From Microbacterium rhizosphaerae (GTDB lineage Bacteria; Actinomycetota; Actinomycetes; Actinomycetales; Microbacteriaceae), in the NCBI RefSeq assembly GCF_034120055.1, contig NZ_CP139368.1, positions 2,170,001-2,234,000 on the forward strand: a stretch of DNA of 64,000 nt, given 5' to 3'. This document shows positions 18,479-33,742 of the stretch, one piece after another (within the stretch, counting starts at the first letter, position 1; every line of letters begins with the position of its first letter). Below the pieces are notes generated by a model, which saw nothing but the letters and a program-made list of their open reading frames with translations, was not told the origin of the DNA and did not search any database. Made by a program: the position numbers and the translations under genes.

Positions 18479-19902
18479 GCTCGGCCTCTCCACGCACGTC
18501 GTCCTCGCGGGGGCGCCCCGGCGGTCACGGGGCCGGCGGTGCGACCCCGGCGCGTCTGGTCGCCTACGAGACGCTGCGCGCCGTGCACGAGTCGGAGGCG
18601 TACGCCAACCTCCTGCTGCCGCGAGCCATCGCGTCGGCACGGCTCTCGACGGCGGATGCGGCGCTGGCCACCGAGCTCGCGTACGGCACGCTTCGCCGGC
18701 AGGGCACGTACGACGCCGTGATCGCTCTGGCCGCCGACCGCCCGGCGCATGACATCGATCCCGCCGTCCTCGACGCCCTGCGTCTCGGCGTCCATCAGCT
18801 GCTCGCCACGCGGATCGCCTCGCACGCCGCGGTCAACGAGTGCGTCGAGCTCGTGCGGCGCACGAGCGGCAAAGGTGCGGCCGGATTCGCGAACGCCGTG
18901 CTGCGGCGCGTGTCGCGTGAGACGCCGGGGGAGTGGATGTCGCAGGTCGAGGCCTCGGCCCGCACGGAGGACGAGCGCATCGGTCTGCGCAGCGCGCACC
19001 CCGTCTGGGTCGTGCGGGCACTGCGCCGAGCCCTCGCCGCGGAGGGCCGGGCGGACGAGCTCGACGAGCTGCTGGACGCCGACAACGAGGCTCCGAAGGT
19101 CACGATGACGGCCCTGCCCGGACTCGCGGACGTGCCGGAGTCCGCCTCGCGCACGCCCTACTCGCCGACCGGGTTCCGCCTCGGCGGGGGCGACCCGGAG
19201 CCCGTCATCGCCCGCTCCCAGGGGCGGCTGCGCGTGCAGGACGAGGGGTCGCAGCTCGCGGCCTACGCGCTGACCCACGCGTCGCCGATCGCCGAAGGGG
19301 AGCGCTGGCTCGACCTGTGCGCCGGTCCGGGCGGCAAGACCGCGCTCCTCGCCGCCGAGGCGCTGGCGCACGGCGCCCGGCTCGAGGCCAACGAGATCGC
19401 CCCCGCGCGGGCCGGCCTCGTCCGGCAGGCCCTCGCCGCGGTGCCGCTCGACGTACCGGTCAGCGAGCAGGATGGCCGTATCCGGGCCACAGCGTCGCTG
19501 GACACCTACGACCGCATCCTCGTCGACGCGCCCTGCACGGGCCTCGGAGCGCTGCGGCGGCGGCCCGAGGCGCGCTGGCGCAAGACGCCGGCCGATGTGC
19601 CCGAGCTCGTCTCACTGCAGCGCGAGCTCGCATCCACCGCCATCGGGGCCCTCAAGCCCGGCGGCGTCCTCGCGTACGTCACGTGCTCGCCGCACCTCGC
19701 CGAGACGAGCGGTGTGGTCGCCGACCTTCGCCGAGACTGGGGCGATCGCATCGAGGAGCTGGATGCGCGGGCGGTGCTGCAGTCCGTCGCCCGCACGCCG
19801 CTCGACCTCGCCGAACCCGCCGACGGATCGGGCCGCGCGCAGCTGTGGCCGCACCGCCACGGCACCGATGCGATGTTCATCGCGCTGCTGCGCCGACGCT
19901 GA
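18475..19902 (+). CDS. rsmB: 16S rRNA (cytosine-C5) methyltransferase, RsmB/Fmu type
   Basis: SAM-dependent m5C methyltransferase of the RsmB family, 475 residues. The N-terminus (about 25-160) is a NusB-like RNA-binding domain; the catalytic domain has the SAM loop LDLCAGPGGKTALL, motif IV with DAPCTGLG and motif VI with VTCSPHL, giving the two Cys used by this enzyme class. The first 25 residues are a Gly/Ser/Arg-rich tail. ATGA overlap with fmt. Confidence 0.93.
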   Translation: MSSASPRTSSSRGRPGGHGAGGATPARLVAYETLRAVHESEAYANLLLPRAIASARLSTADAALATELAYGTLRRQGTYDAVIALAADRPAHDIDPAVLDALRLGVHQLLATRIASHAAVNECVELVRRTSGKGAAGFANAVLRRVSRETPGEWMSQVEASARTEDERIGLRSAHPVWVVRALRRALAAEGRADELDELLDADNEAPKVTMTALPGLADVPESASRTPYSPTGFRLGGGDPEPVIARSQGRLRVQDEGSQLAAYALTHASPIAEGERWLDLCAGPGGKTALLAAEALAHGARLEANEIAPARAGLVRQALAAVPLDVPVSEQDGRIRATASLDTYDRILVDAPCTGLGALRRRPEARWRKTPADVPELVSLQRELASTAIGALKPGGVLAYVTCSPHLAETSGVVADLRRDWGDRIEELDARAVLQSVARTPLDLAEPADGSGRAQLWPHRHGTDAMFIALLRRR

Positions 19903-19916
19903 CCTTGCGACCTCGG

Positions 19917-19922
19917 GATAAT
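19917..19922 (+). promoter_or_regulatory. -10 hexamer GATAAT placed for leaderless rpe start
   Basis: GATAAT is followed by exactly 6 nt and the GTG start at 19929. No Shine-Dalgarno sequence is present between them, so the rpe transcript is probably leaderless. Confidence 0.55.
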
Positions 19923-19928
19923 GGGCCC

Positions 19929-20606
19929 GTGCCCGATCTTCCCGCCGCGCCGCGCATCAACCCCAGCATCCTCGCCGCCGACTTCGTGAACATGGAGGCC
20001 GAGCTCGCCCGGATCGCCGCCGCCGATTTCGTCCATGTCGACGTCATGGACAACCATTTCGTGCCGAACCTCACGTTCGGCCCGCAGATGGTGGAGCGCA
20101 TTCAGGCGACGAGCCCGATCCCGCTGGACGTGCACCTCATGATCGCGGATCCCGACCGCTGGGCGCCAGGATATGCGGAGCTCGGAGCCGCATCCGTCAC
20201 GTTCCATCTCGAGGCGGCCACCGAACCGGTGAGCCTCGCGCGCCGCCTGCGCGACATCGGCGCGCGTGCGGGGGTGGCGGTCAAGCCCGCGACGCCGGTG
20301 GAGGGGCTGTTCGACCTCCTCGACGACTTCGACCAGATCCTCGTGATGACGGTCGAACCCGGCTTCGGCGGCCAGTCGTTCATGAGCGAGATGATGCCCA
20401 AGCTGCGCCGCCTGGCCGACGAGGCGAAGCGGCGGGGGAGCTCCGTGTGGCTGCAGGTCGACGGGGGGATCGCGGCATCCACCATCGAACAGGCCGCGGA
20501 AGCGGGCGCCGACACGTTCGTCGCGGGGTCCGCGGTGTTCGGCGCCGACGACCCCGGGCGGGCGATCGCGGCCCTGCGCGAGACGGCCGCCCGGCACCGT
20601 CACTGA
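19929..20606 (+). CDS. rpe: Ribulose-phosphate 3-epimerase
   Basis: Interconverts ribulose-5-P and xylulose-5-P. A 225-residue TIM barrel with the metal-site strand [23 protein letters not shown], the second Asp in QVDGGI, and the phosphate loop AGSAVFGA. The GTG at 19929 sits 6 nt after a -10-like hexamer; the conserved start PSILAADF follows at about residue 12. It lies between rsmB and hisE, matching the fmt-fmu-rpe order of mycobacteria. Confidence 0.96.
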   Translation: MPDLPAAPRINPSILAADFVNMEAELARIAAADFVHVDVMDNHFVPNLTFGPQMVERIQATSPIPLDVHLMIADPDRWAPGYAELGAASVTFHLEAATEPVSLARRLRDIGARAGVAVKPATPVEGLFDLLDDFDQILVMTVEPGFGGQSFMSEMMPKLRRLADEAKRRGSSVWLQVDGGIAASTIEQAAEAGADTFVAGSAVFGADDPGRAIAALRETAARHRH

Positions 20607-20640
20607 GCGACGCGCGGTCCGCGGCGCTCCGCCGCTTCGC

Positions 20641-20646
20641 TACGCT
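20641..20646 (+). promoter_or_regulatory. -10 hexamer TACGCT placed for leaderless hisE start
   Basis: TACGCT, then 6 nt, then the GTG of hisE at 20653. It would give the his-trp genes a promoter separate from rpe. Confidence 0.55.
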
Positions 20647-20652
20647 GGAACG

Positions 20653-20916
20653 GTGAAGACGTTCGACTCGCTGTTCGCCGAGCTCGCCGCGACCGCGGCC
20701 GAACGGCCCGCCGGCTCCGGCACGGTCGCCCGCCTCGACGCGGGTGTGCACGCGATCGGCAAGAAGATCGTCGAGGAGGCCGCCGAGGTCTGGATGGCGG
20801 CCGAGTACGAGTCGAAGGATGCGGCGGCCGAGGAGATCTCGCAGCTGCTGTACCACCTGCAGGTGATGATGCTCGCAAAGGGCCTGCAGCTGGAGGACGT
20901 CTACCGACATCTGTGA
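20653..20916 (+). CDS. hisE: Phosphoribosyl-ATP diphosphatase
   Basis: Second step of histidine synthesis, hydrolysing PR-ATP to PR-AMP. An 87-residue all-alpha protein of the MazG-like superfamily, with the metal-binding signature [14 protein letters not shown] and [18 protein letters not shown]. Here it is separate from HisI, as in most actinobacteria. First gene of a hisE-hisG-hisF-hisI run. Confidence 0.95.
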   Translation: MKTFDSLFAELAATAAERPAGSGTVARLDAGVHAIGKKIVEEAAEVWMAAEYESKDAAAEEISQLLYHLQVMMLAKGLQLEDVYRHL

Positions 20917-20957
20917 GCGAACGCCCGTCCGTCCGCCACGAACCGAAAGCAAACCCG

Positions 20958-21800
20958 ATGCTGCGAATCGCCGTGCCCAACAAGGGCTCCCTCGCCGACA
21001 CAGCCGCCGACATGCTCGCGGAGGCCGGATACACCGGCCGTCGCGATGCCAAGGACCTCTACGTCTCCGACCCCGTGAACGAGGTCGAGTTCTTCTATCT
21101 GCGCCCGCGTGACATCGCGACGTACGTCGGGGCGGGAGCGCTCGATGTCGGTATCACCGGCCGCGACCTCCTCCTCGACGCCCGCATGCCCGGCGCGCGC
21201 GAGATCGAGGCGCTCGGCTTCGCCGGTTCGACCTTCCGCTTCGCCGGCCCTCCCGGGCGGTTCACCTCCTTGGAGGACCTCAACGGGATGCGGGTCGCCA
21301 CGGCGTACCCCGGACTGGTCGACGGCTACCTCGACGCCCACGGCGTCGCGGTCGACCTCGTACCGCTCGACGGCGCGGTCGAATCGGCCGTGCAGCTGGG
21401 CGTGGCGGATGCGGTGGCCGACGTCGTCTCGACCGGCACGACCCTCCGCCAGGCCGGCCTCGAGATCTTCGGGCCCGTGCTGCTGGAGTCCGACGCGGTC
21501 CTGATCGCGGGACCCACCGACGCCGACGGCACCGAGACGCTGCTGCGCCGCCTGCGCGGTGTCATGGTCGCGCGCCGATACGTCCTGGTCGACTACGACC
21601 TGCCGGCGAAGCTCGTCGACCGGGCGATCTCGATCGCAGGCGGCATCGAGTCGCCGACGATCTCGCCGCTGCGCGACCCGGAGTGGGTCGCTGTGCGGGT
21701 CATGGTCCCGCGCGCTGGCGTCAACCAGGTGATGGACCAGCTCTATGCGATCGGAGCCCGTGCCATCCTCGTGACCGCGATCCACGCAGCGAGGCTCTGA
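20958..21800 (+). CDS. hisG: ATP phosphoribosyltransferase, long form
   Basis: First enzyme of histidine synthesis, joining ATP and PRPP. The 280-residue length and the C-terminal ACT-like domain (about residues 205-280, ending [10 protein letters not shown]) identify the long form that is inhibited directly by histidine and needs no HisZ. N-terminal [12 protein letters not shown] and the PRPP loop region [12 protein letters not shown] are visible. ATG at 20958 is preceded by GAAAGC, a weak ribosome binding site; earlier in-frame codons are not conserved. Confidence 0.96.
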   Translation: MLRIAVPNKGSLADTAADMLAEAGYTGRRDAKDLYVSDPVNEVEFFYLRPRDIATYVGAGALDVGITGRDLLLDARMPGAREIEALGFAGSTFRFAGPPGRFTSLEDLNGMRVATAYPGLVDGYLDAHGVAVDLVPLDGAVESAVQLGVADAVADVVSTGTTLRQAGLEIFGPVLLESDAVLIAGPTDADGTETLLRRLRGVMVARRYVLVDYDLPAKLVDRAISIAGGIESPTISPLRDPEWVAVRVMVPRAGVNQVMDQLYAIGARAILVTAIHAARL

Positions 21801-21801
21801 C

Positions 21802-22581
21802 ATGACACTCGCGACCCGGGTCATCCCGTGCCTCGACGTGGCCGGCGGTCGCGTCGTGAAGGGCGTCAACTTCGAGAACCTCCGCGACATGGGCGACCCC
21901 GTCGAGCTCGCCCGCCTGTACTTCGATCAGGGCGCGGACGAGCTGACCTTCCTCGATGTCACGGCCACGGTCGACGACCGCGCCACGACGTACGACGTCG
22001 TCCGCCGCACCGCCGAGCAGGTCTTCATCCCGCTGACGGTCGGCGGCGGTGTGCGCTCGACGGATGACGTGGCACGGCTGCTGTCGGTGGGAGCCGACAA
22101 GATCGGCGTCAACTCGGCTGCCATCGCGCGCCCGGCCCTCGTGGACGAGATCGCCGACCGCTTCGGCGCACAGGTGCTCGTCCTCTCGCTCGACGTCAAG
22201 CGCAGCGCTGCGACGGCGTCGGGCTTCGTCGTGACGACCCACGGCGGGCGCACCGAGACCACCCTCGACGCCCTCGAGTGGGCCCGCGAGGCGATCGAGC
22301 GCGGCGCCGGCGAGCTGCTCGTCAACTCCATCGATGCCGACGGCACCAAGGAGGGCTTCGACCTCGAGCTCATCCGCCTGATGCGGGAGATCTCGAGCGT
22401 TCCGGTGATCGCCTCGGGCGGCGCGGGCAAGGCCGAGGACTTCGCACCCGCGGTGCACGCCGGCGCGGACGCCGTGCTCGCGGCATCCGTCTTCCACTCC
22501 GGCCAGCTGACCGTGGGCGACGTCAAGCGCGCGCTGTCCGCGGAGGGCATCGACATCCGCGAGACGGGGGAGCTGTCATGA
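21802..22581 (+). CDS. hisF: Imidazole glycerol phosphate synthase cyclase subunit
   Basis: Cyclase half of IGP synthase, which takes ammonia from the HisH glutaminase. A 259-residue (beta-alpha)8 barrel with catalytic D12 in [19 protein letters not shown]-type [22 protein letters not shown] with the second Asp, and [13 protein letters not shown]. Starts 1 base after the hisG stop and overlaps hisI by 4 bp. hisH, hisA and hisB are not in the window. Confidence 0.97.
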   Translation: MTLATRVIPCLDVAGGRVVKGVNFENLRDMGDPVELARLYFDQGADELTFLDVTATVDDRATTYDVVRRTAEQVFIPLTVGGGVRSTDDVARLLSVGADKIGVNSAAIARPALVDEIADRFGAQVLVLSLDVKRSAATASGFVVTTHGGRTETTLDALEWAREAIERGAGELLVNSIDADGTKEGFDLELIRLMREISSVPVIASGGAGKAEDFAPAVHAGADAVLAASVFHSGQLTVGDVKRALSAEGIDIRETGELS

Positions 22582-22955
22582 CAGACACCGCACGGGTTCC
22601 GGAGGCCGTCGAGGACCGCATCGCCCGGGTCGCCTTCAACGCGGACGGCCTCGTGGCCGCGATCGTCCAGCAGTGGGACACCCGGGAGGTGCTCATGCTC
22701 GGATGGATGGATGCCGAGGCCCTCCGCCGCACGCTCACGAGCGGCCGCGTCACCTTCTGGTCGCGCTCGCGCCAGGAGTACTGGCGCAAGGGCGACACGT
22801 CGGGCAACATCCAGATCGTGCGCGGCGCGCGCCTGGACTGCGACGGAGACGCCATACTCCTGGAGGTCGATCAGGTCGGCCCGGCATGCCACACGGGCAC
22901 CCGAACGTGCTTCGACGCCGACGACCTCGACCCCGTTCGAGGTCCGGAGCGATGA
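22578..22955 (+). CDS. hisI: Phosphoribosyl-AMP cyclohydrolase
   Basis: Third step of histidine synthesis; a zinc and magnesium metalloenzyme. The 125-residue protein has the family signature [30 protein letters not shown] with metal-binding Cys/Asp, and ACHTGTRTC with the zinc Cys. ATGA overlap with hisF, and its stop overlaps the next ATG in the same way, so the His and Trp genes form one coupled unit. Confidence 0.96.
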   Translation: MTDTARVPEAVEDRIARVAFNADGLVAAIVQQWDTREVLMLGWMDAEALRRTLTSGRVTFWSRSRQEYWRKGDTSGNIQIVRGARLDCDGDAILLEVDQVGPACHTGTRTCFDADDLDPVRGPER

Positions 22956-23554
22956 GGGCGCGCGCACGGCTGATCTCCGTCGTCCTCATGCTGATCGCGG
23001 GCGCGGTCGGCGTCATCTCGTCGACCCAGACGTGGCTCACGGTCACGGTGGACGTGGGCTCGTCGCACGACCTGCCGGTGCCGGGCGCGTCGGCGATGCC
23101 GATCCTCGCGCCGCTGAGCCTCGCGGTCATGGCCCTCGGCCTGGCCCTGTCGATCGTCGGGCGAGTGCTGCGCTACATCTTCGGCGCCCTGAGTCTCGTC
23201 ATCGCCGCGATCCTCCTGTGGCAGACCGCCGTCATCGTCTTCACACGTCCCGTCAGCTCCGTGCAGGCGGTCGTCACGAAGGCGACCGGCATCGCGGGAC
23301 TCGGTCCGATCGGCCAGCTCGTGGAGAAGATCACCGGGACCGCCTGGCCGGCGATCACCCTGCTGGCCTGGATCGTCCTCGCGGTGGGGGGGATCCTCAC
23401 CCTCGTCACAGCACGCGACTGGGGCACGGGCGGCCGGCGCTACCGTGCCGACGCCGCACCCCATGCCGCCGCATCCGGTCCGCTCGACGCGATCGACTCG
23501 TGGGACGATCTGTCCCGGGGTCAGGATCCCACCGCCGGCGAACAGCCCCGATAG
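22952..23554 (+). CDS. Trp biosynthesis-associated membrane protein
   Basis: A 200-residue membrane protein of the actinobacterial tryptophan-operon-associated family (Trp_oprn_chp, like Rv1610). Four hydrophobic segments at about 7-25, 48-67, 75-93 and 128-150, with a hydrophilic Ala/Asp-rich tail. It lies directly between hisI and the trpC cluster. In mycobacteria trpE precedes this gene, but here there is no room for it: the ATG overlaps the hisI stop. The role of the family is unknown. Confidence 0.85.
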   Translation: MRARARLISVVLMLIAGAVGVISSTQTWLTVTVDVGSSHDLPVPGASAMPILAPLSLAVMALGLALSIVGRVLRYIFGALSLVIAAILLWQTAVIVFTRPVSSVQAVVTKATGIAGLGPIGQLVEKITGTAWPAITLLAWIVLAVGGILTLVTARDWGTGGRRYRADAAPHAAASGPLDAIDSWDDLSRGQDPTAGEQPR

Positions 23555-23558
23555 ACTG
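23553..23558 (+). promoter_or_regulatory. -10 hexamer TAGACT before the HGxxPAAW gene
   Basis: TAGACT (its TAG is the stop codon region of the membrane protein) gives a leader of about 30 nt that ends in GAAGGAG, 23583-23589, before the ATG at 23594. It matches the pyr operon -10 context GATAGACTGG. Confidence 0.5.
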
Positions 23559-23593
23559 GCCGCGCGCAGTCGCGCCACCCCCGAAGGAGAAAC

Positions 23594-23827
23594 ATGAGCA
23601 GCAACCCCATCGGCGACCCCGGCCACGGACACTCGCCGGCGGCCTGGACGGCTGTCATCATCATGCTCGCCGCGATCGCCCTCGCGACCGTCGCGTTCTT
23701 CCTCGAGGTGCCGTGGCTCGTCTGGACCGGTGTGGTGCTCATCGTCGTCGGTCTCATCGTCGGCTGGGCGATGGCCCGGGCCGGCTATGGCGTGAACGGC
23801 CCCAAGTACACGCCGAAAGAGCACTGA
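23594..23827 (+). CDS. HGxxPAAW motif-containing membrane protein
   Basis: A 77-residue protein with the name-giving motif GHGHSPAAW at residues 10-18, two membrane segments (about 17-40 and 43-63) and a C-terminal GVNGPKYTPKEH tail. The family is confined to actinobacteria and is found in trp operons; function unknown. A good ribosome binding site GAAGGAG precedes the ATG. trpC follows 2 bp after the stop. Confidence 0.87.
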   Translation: MSSNPIGDPGHGHSPAAWTAVIIMLAAIALATVAFFLEVPWLVWTGVVLIVVGLIVGWAMARAGYGVNGPKYTPKEH

Positions 23828-23829
23828 AC

Positions 23830-24606
23830 ATGCTCGCCGACCTGACGGCCGGCGCAGTCGAGGATGCCGAGGCTCGAGCGGCCGTCCGCCCGCTCGCCGA
23901 AGTGGAGCGCGCGGCCCTCGCGCAGACGCCCGCCCTGGACGCCCTCGCGGCACTCGCTCCCGCTGACCGCGTCAAGATCATTGCGGAGGTCAAGCGCGCC
24001 AGCCCGTCGCGCGGCGACCTCGCGGCGATCCCCGACCCCGCGCTGCAGGCGCGGCTCTACGAGCAGGGCGGAGCGTCCGCGATCTCCGTGCTCACCGAGG
24101 AGCGGCGCTTCAAGGGGAGCCTCGCCGATCTCGAGGCCGTGAAGGCCGCCGTCGGCATCCCCGTCCTGCGCAAAGACTTCATCGCGACGCCGTACCAGGT
24201 CTTCGAGGCGCGCGCCGCGGGGGCCGACCTCGCGCTCCTGATCGTCGCCGCGCTCGATCAGCAGCTGCTCGCGCAGCTGCACGCGCTCGTGCTCGAGCTC
24301 GGGATGACGCCCCTCGTCGAGACGCACTCGGCCGACGAGGTGGCTCGGGCCGCCGATGTCGGCGCCCGGCTCGTGGGTGTGAACGCCCGCAACCTGTCGA
24401 CGTTCGATCTCGACCGCGACCTGTTCGGCCGGCTGGCCGACAGCATCCCGGCCGGCGCCGTGAAGGTCGCCGAGTCGGCTGTGCTCGCACCCGCCGACGT
24501 CGCCCGCTACCGCGCAGCCGGCGCCGACGTCGTCCTCGTCGGCGAGGCTCTCGTCACGGGCGATCCCGTCGCCACGTTGAACGCATTCCTCGGAGGTTCC
24601 GAATGA
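23830..24606 (+). CDS. trpC: Indole-3-glycerol phosphate synthase
   Basis: Closes the indole ring in tryptophan synthesis. A 258-residue TIM barrel: catalytic Lys and Glu in [13 protein letters not shown] near residue 53, [30 protein letters not shown] and [11 protein letters not shown]. The usual N-terminal 30 residues seem shortened or diverged, beginning [19 protein letters not shown], which matches actinobacterial TrpC. Monofunctional, not fused to TrpF. Overlaps trpB by 4 bp. Confidence 0.96.
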   Translation: MLADLTAGAVEDAEARAAVRPLAEVERAALAQTPALDALAALAPADRVKIIAEVKRASPSRGDLAAIPDPALQARLYEQGGASAISVLTEERRFKGSLADLEAVKAAVGIPVLRKDFIATPYQVFEARAAGADLALLIVAALDQQLLAQLHALVLELGMTPLVETHSADEVARAADVGARLVGVNARNLSTFDLDRDLFGRLADSIPAGAVKVAESAVLAPADVARYRAAGADVVLVGEALVTGDPVATLNAFLGGSE

Positions 24607-25814
24607 CGACCCTGCGTGCGGCCAAAGGCCCGTTCTTCGGCGAGTTCGGCGGGCGCTACATGCCCGAGTCGCTCATCGCGGCGATCGACGAGCTCACCGA
24701 GGTCTACGAGCAGGCGATGGCCGATCCCGCGTTCCTCGCGGAGCTCGGCGAGATCCTGCACTCCTACGCCGGACGTCCGTCGGTGCTGACCGAGGTGCCG
24801 CGTTTCGCCGAACATGCGGGCGGCGCCCGCGTTTTCCTCAAGCGCGAGGACCTCAACCACACGGGGTCGCACAAGATCAACAACGTCATCGGCCAGGCTC
24901 TGCTCACCAAGCGCCTCGGCAAGACCCGCGTCATCGCGGAGACGGGCGCGGGCCAGCACGGCGTGGCGACCGCGACGGCCGCGGCGCTGTTCGGCTTCGA
25001 CTGCACGGTCTACATGGGCAAGGTCGACACGCAGCGCCAGGCGCTCAATGTCGCCCGCATGCGCCTGCTGGGCGCCGAGGTCGTCCCGGTCACGACGGGC
25101 TCCCGCACGCTGAAGGACGCGATCAACGACGCATACCGCGACTGGGTGGCGAGCGTCGAGACCACGAACTACATCTTCGGCACAGCGGCGGGCCCGCATC
25201 CGTTCCCGTCCATGGTCCGCGACTTCCAGAAGGTCATCGGCGAGGAGGCGCGCGACCAGCTGCTCGCCGAGACCGGGCGCCTTCCCGACGCCGTCCTCGC
25301 GTGCGTCGGCGGCGGCTCGAACGCGATCGGCATGTTCGACGCGTTCCTCGACGACGAGGGCGTCCGCCTCTACGGCGTGGAGGCTGCCGGCGACGGCGTC
25401 GACACCCCGCGGCACGCCGCATCCATCGAGCGCGGTCGTCCGGGTGTGCTGCACGGCGCCAAGACCTACGTGCTGCAGGATGCCGACGGCCAGACGATCG
25501 AGTCGCACTCGATCTCGGCCGGCCTGGACTACCCCGGCGTCGGTCCGGAGCACGCGTGGCTCGCCTCGATCGGTCGTGCGGAGTACATCCCGGCGACCGA
25601 CGACGAGGCGATGCAGGCGCTGCGCCTTCTGTCGCGCACGGAGGGCATCATCCCCGCGATCGAGTCCGCGCACGCTCTGGCGGGGGCGCTGCGCATCGGG
25701 CGCGAGCTCGGATCCGACGCGATCCTCGCGGTGTGCCTCTCCGGTCGCGGCGACAAGGACATGGACACCGCGGCGCGTTACTTCGGGCTGTACGACGAGG
25801 AGGGCCAGCGATGA
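24603..25814 (+). CDS. trpB: Tryptophan synthase beta subunit
   Basis: PLP enzyme joining indole and serine. It has 403 residues; the PLP Lys is K91 in [10 protein letters not shown], with [16 protein letters not shown] and the phosphate loop [20 protein letters not shown] at the N-terminus is the TrpB1 signature, so this is the classical form that pairs with TrpA. Overlaps both trpC and trpA by 4 bp, as expected for a stoichiometric complex. Confidence 0.98.
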   Translation: MTTLRAAKGPFFGEFGGRYMPESLIAAIDELTEVYEQAMADPAFLAELGEILHSYAGRPSVLTEVPRFAEHAGGARVFLKREDLNHTGSHKINNVIGQALLTKRLGKTRVIAETGAGQHGVATATAAALFGFDCTVYMGKVDTQRQALNVARMRLLGAEVVPVTTGSRTLKDAINDAYRDWVASVETTNYIFGTAAGPHPFPSMVRDFQKVIGEEARDQLLAETGRLPDAVLACVGGGSNAIGMFDAFLDDEGVRLYGVEAAGDGVDTPRHAASIERGRPGVLHGAKTYVLQDADGQTIESHSISAGLDYPGVGPEHAWLASIGRAEYIPATDDEAMQALRLLSRTEGIIPAIESAHALAGALRIGRELGSDAILAVCLSGRGDKDMDTAARYFGLYDEEGQR

Positions 25815-26620
25815 CCTCGCGAGTGGAAGCCGCGATCGACGCCGCGCACGCCGCCGGCCGCGGGGCGTTCGTCGGGTACCTCCCGGTCGGGTTCCCCGAT
25901 CTGCAGACGAGCATCGACGCGGCGGTGACGCTCGCCGAGAACGGCGTCGACGTCATCGAGCTCGGGCCGCCGTACTCCGACCCGGTCATGGACGGAACGG
26001 TCATCCAAGAGGCGACGCAGGCCGCTCTCGCGGGCGGCTTCCGGCTGCCGGACCTCTTCACGGCGGTGCGCGCCATCACGAGTCGCGTCTCGATCCCGGT
26101 TCTCGTCATGACCTACTGGAACCCGGTGCTGCAGTACGGCGTCGACCGGTATGCCGACGACCTGCTCGCCGCCGGCGGCGCGGGACTGATCACGCCCGAC
26201 ATCACGCCCGAGAGCGCGCCGGAGTGGATCGCGGCGAGCGAGCGCACCGGCCTCGACCGCGTGTTCCTCGCAGCGCCGACCTCGACGGATGCGCGCCTGG
26301 ACCTCATCAGCGCCAGCTCAACGGGCTTCGTCTACACCGTGTCGACGATGGGCATCACGGGGGAGCGGGCGCAGCTGGATGCCGCGGCCCGCACTCTCGT
26401 CGGCCGCCTGCGCGCGCACGGTGCGCGGCGCGCGTGCGTGGGCATCGGCATCTCGAACGCCGAGCAGGTCGCCGCGGTGCTCGAGTACGCGGACGGGGCG
26501 ATCGTCGGGACGGCGCTCGTGCGCGCCCTGCGCGACGGCGGACTGGACGGCCTCGCGCAGACGACCCGTGCCATCGCGGCCGGGACGGTGCGCGCAGGAG
26601 CCTCGTCGCAGCCCGCCTAG
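25811..26620 (+). CDS. trpA: Tryptophan synthase alpha subunit
   Basis: Cleaves indole-3-glycerol phosphate and channels indole to TrpB. A 269-residue TIM barrel with the catalytic Glu and Asp in [29 protein letters not shown], and the phosphate-binding [13 protein letters not shown]. The TAG stop at 26618-26620 is also the first half of the -10 hexamer of lgt. Confidence 0.97.
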   Translation: MTSRVEAAIDAAHAAGRGAFVGYLPVGFPDLQTSIDAAVTLAENGVDVIELGPPYSDPVMDGTVIQEATQAALAGGFRLPDLFTAVRAITSRVSIPVLVMTYWNPVLQYGVDRYADDLLAAGGAGLITPDITPESAPEWIAASERTGLDRVFLAAPTSTDARLDLISASSTGFVYTVSTMGITGERAQLDAAARTLVGRLRAHGARRACVGIGISNAEQVAAVLEYADGAIVGTALVRALRDGGLDGLAQTTRAIAAGTVRAGASSQPA

Positions 26621-26623
26621 AAT
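26618..26623 (+). promoter_or_regulatory. -10 hexamer TAGAAT placed for leaderless lgt start
   Basis: TAGAAT starts with the trpA stop codon and is followed by 6 nt and the ATG of lgt at 26630. No ribosome binding site lies between. Confidence 0.55.
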
Positions 26624-26629
26624 CGACGC

Positions 26630-27610
26630 ATGACCCTCCCCGCCTCGGGCGTGCTCTCCGGCGCGCTCGCCAGCATCCCGAGCCCGCCCTCGAGCTACTT
26701 CACCGTGGGCCCGTTCCAGATCCACTACTACGCCCTGTGCATCATCGCCGGCATCGTCTTCGCCACGCTGATGACCAACTACCGGCTGACCAAGCGGGGC
26801 GGCGAGCCGTGGGTGGTCATCGACATCGCACTGATCGCGGTGCCTCTCGCGATCATCTTCGCCCGGGGCTACCACGTGCTCACGCACTGGAGCTTCTACT
26901 TCGGACCGGGCAAGAACCCGCTGACCGCCCTGTACATCTGGGAGGGCGGCATAGCGATCTACGGCGCCCTCATCGGCGGCGCCATCGGCGCGTGGCTGGG
27001 CTGCAAGTGGACCGGCATCCGCTTCACGAGCTTCGCCGACGCCCTCGCACCGGGCCTGCTCGTCGCCCAGGCGCTCGGCCGGTTCGGCAACTGGTTCAAC
27101 CACGAGCTGTACGGCCTTCCGACGACGCTTCCGTGGGGCCTGCAGATCGAGTCGACCAACCCCGCGTTCCCGCCGGGACTGCCGGCCGGCACGCTCTTCC
27201 ACCCGACCTTCCTCTACGAGATCATCTGGAACCTGATCGGCGCGGCGGTGCTCCTGTGGGCCGGTCGTCGCTTCCACCTGCAGTGGGGCCGGCTCTTCGG
27301 CCTCTACCTCGTCTGGTACAGCGCGGGCCGCATCGTGTGGGAGTCCATCCGCATCGACCCGAGCGACGTCTACCTGGGTCTGCGCACCAATGTGTGGGCC
27401 GCGATCTTCGGCGTCATCCTGGGTCTCGCCGTCATGCTCGTGCAGAAGCGCCGGCACCCCGGCTTCGAGCCGTCGGTCTATATGTCCGGTCGACAGCCCA
27501 AGTCCAAACTGCCTGTAGACTCTGGGGACACCGATGACTACGTCGACGTGAGCGAGCCGCCCGCGACGGAAGTCGAGGGCACAGCCACAAGCACCGCCGC
27601 CACCACGTAG
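26630..27610 (+). CDS. lgt: Prolipoprotein diacylglyceryl transferase
   Basis: Membrane enzyme that transfers diacylglycerol from phosphatidylglycerol to the lipobox Cys of prolipoproteins. The 326-residue protein has about seven membrane segments and the Lgt signature GRFGNWFNHELYG near residue 160, plus YALCIIAGIVFA early on and YSAGRIVWESIR late. The last 45 residues are an acidic, Ser/Thr/Ala-rich cytoplasmic tail. Its partner Lnt is at the other end of the window (58871-60430), so both acylation steps are present. Confidence 0.95.
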   Translation: MTLPASGVLSGALASIPSPPSSYFTVGPFQIHYYALCIIAGIVFATLMTNYRLTKRGGEPWVVIDIALIAVPLAIIFARGYHVLTHWSFYFGPGKNPLTALYIWEGGIAIYGALIGGAIGAWLGCKWTGIRFTSFADALAPGLLVAQALGRFGNWFNHELYGLPTTLPWGLQIESTNPAFPPGLPAGTLFHPTFLYEIIWNLIGAAVLLWAGRRFHLQWGRLFGLYLVWYSAGRIVWESIRIDPSDVYLGLRTNVWAAIFGVILGLAVMLVQKRRHPGFEPSVYMSGRQPKSKLPVDSGDTDDYVDVSEPPATEVEGTATSTAATT

Positions 27611-27661
27611 GAGAACGGGCCGACGTCGTCCCATCTTGAGTATCAACTGAGGACGGTAGGT

Positions 27662-33698
<6,037 letters not shown>

Positions 33699-33742
33699 GC
33701 TGTACGCGGTTTGCCCAACAAATCCCCGGAGTTGAAACCCGA

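Noticed and set aside
20606-20652. Trp or His leader peptide attenuator before the his-trp genes
   Set aside because: The 46-bp gap has no run of His or Trp codons and no room for alternative hairpins.
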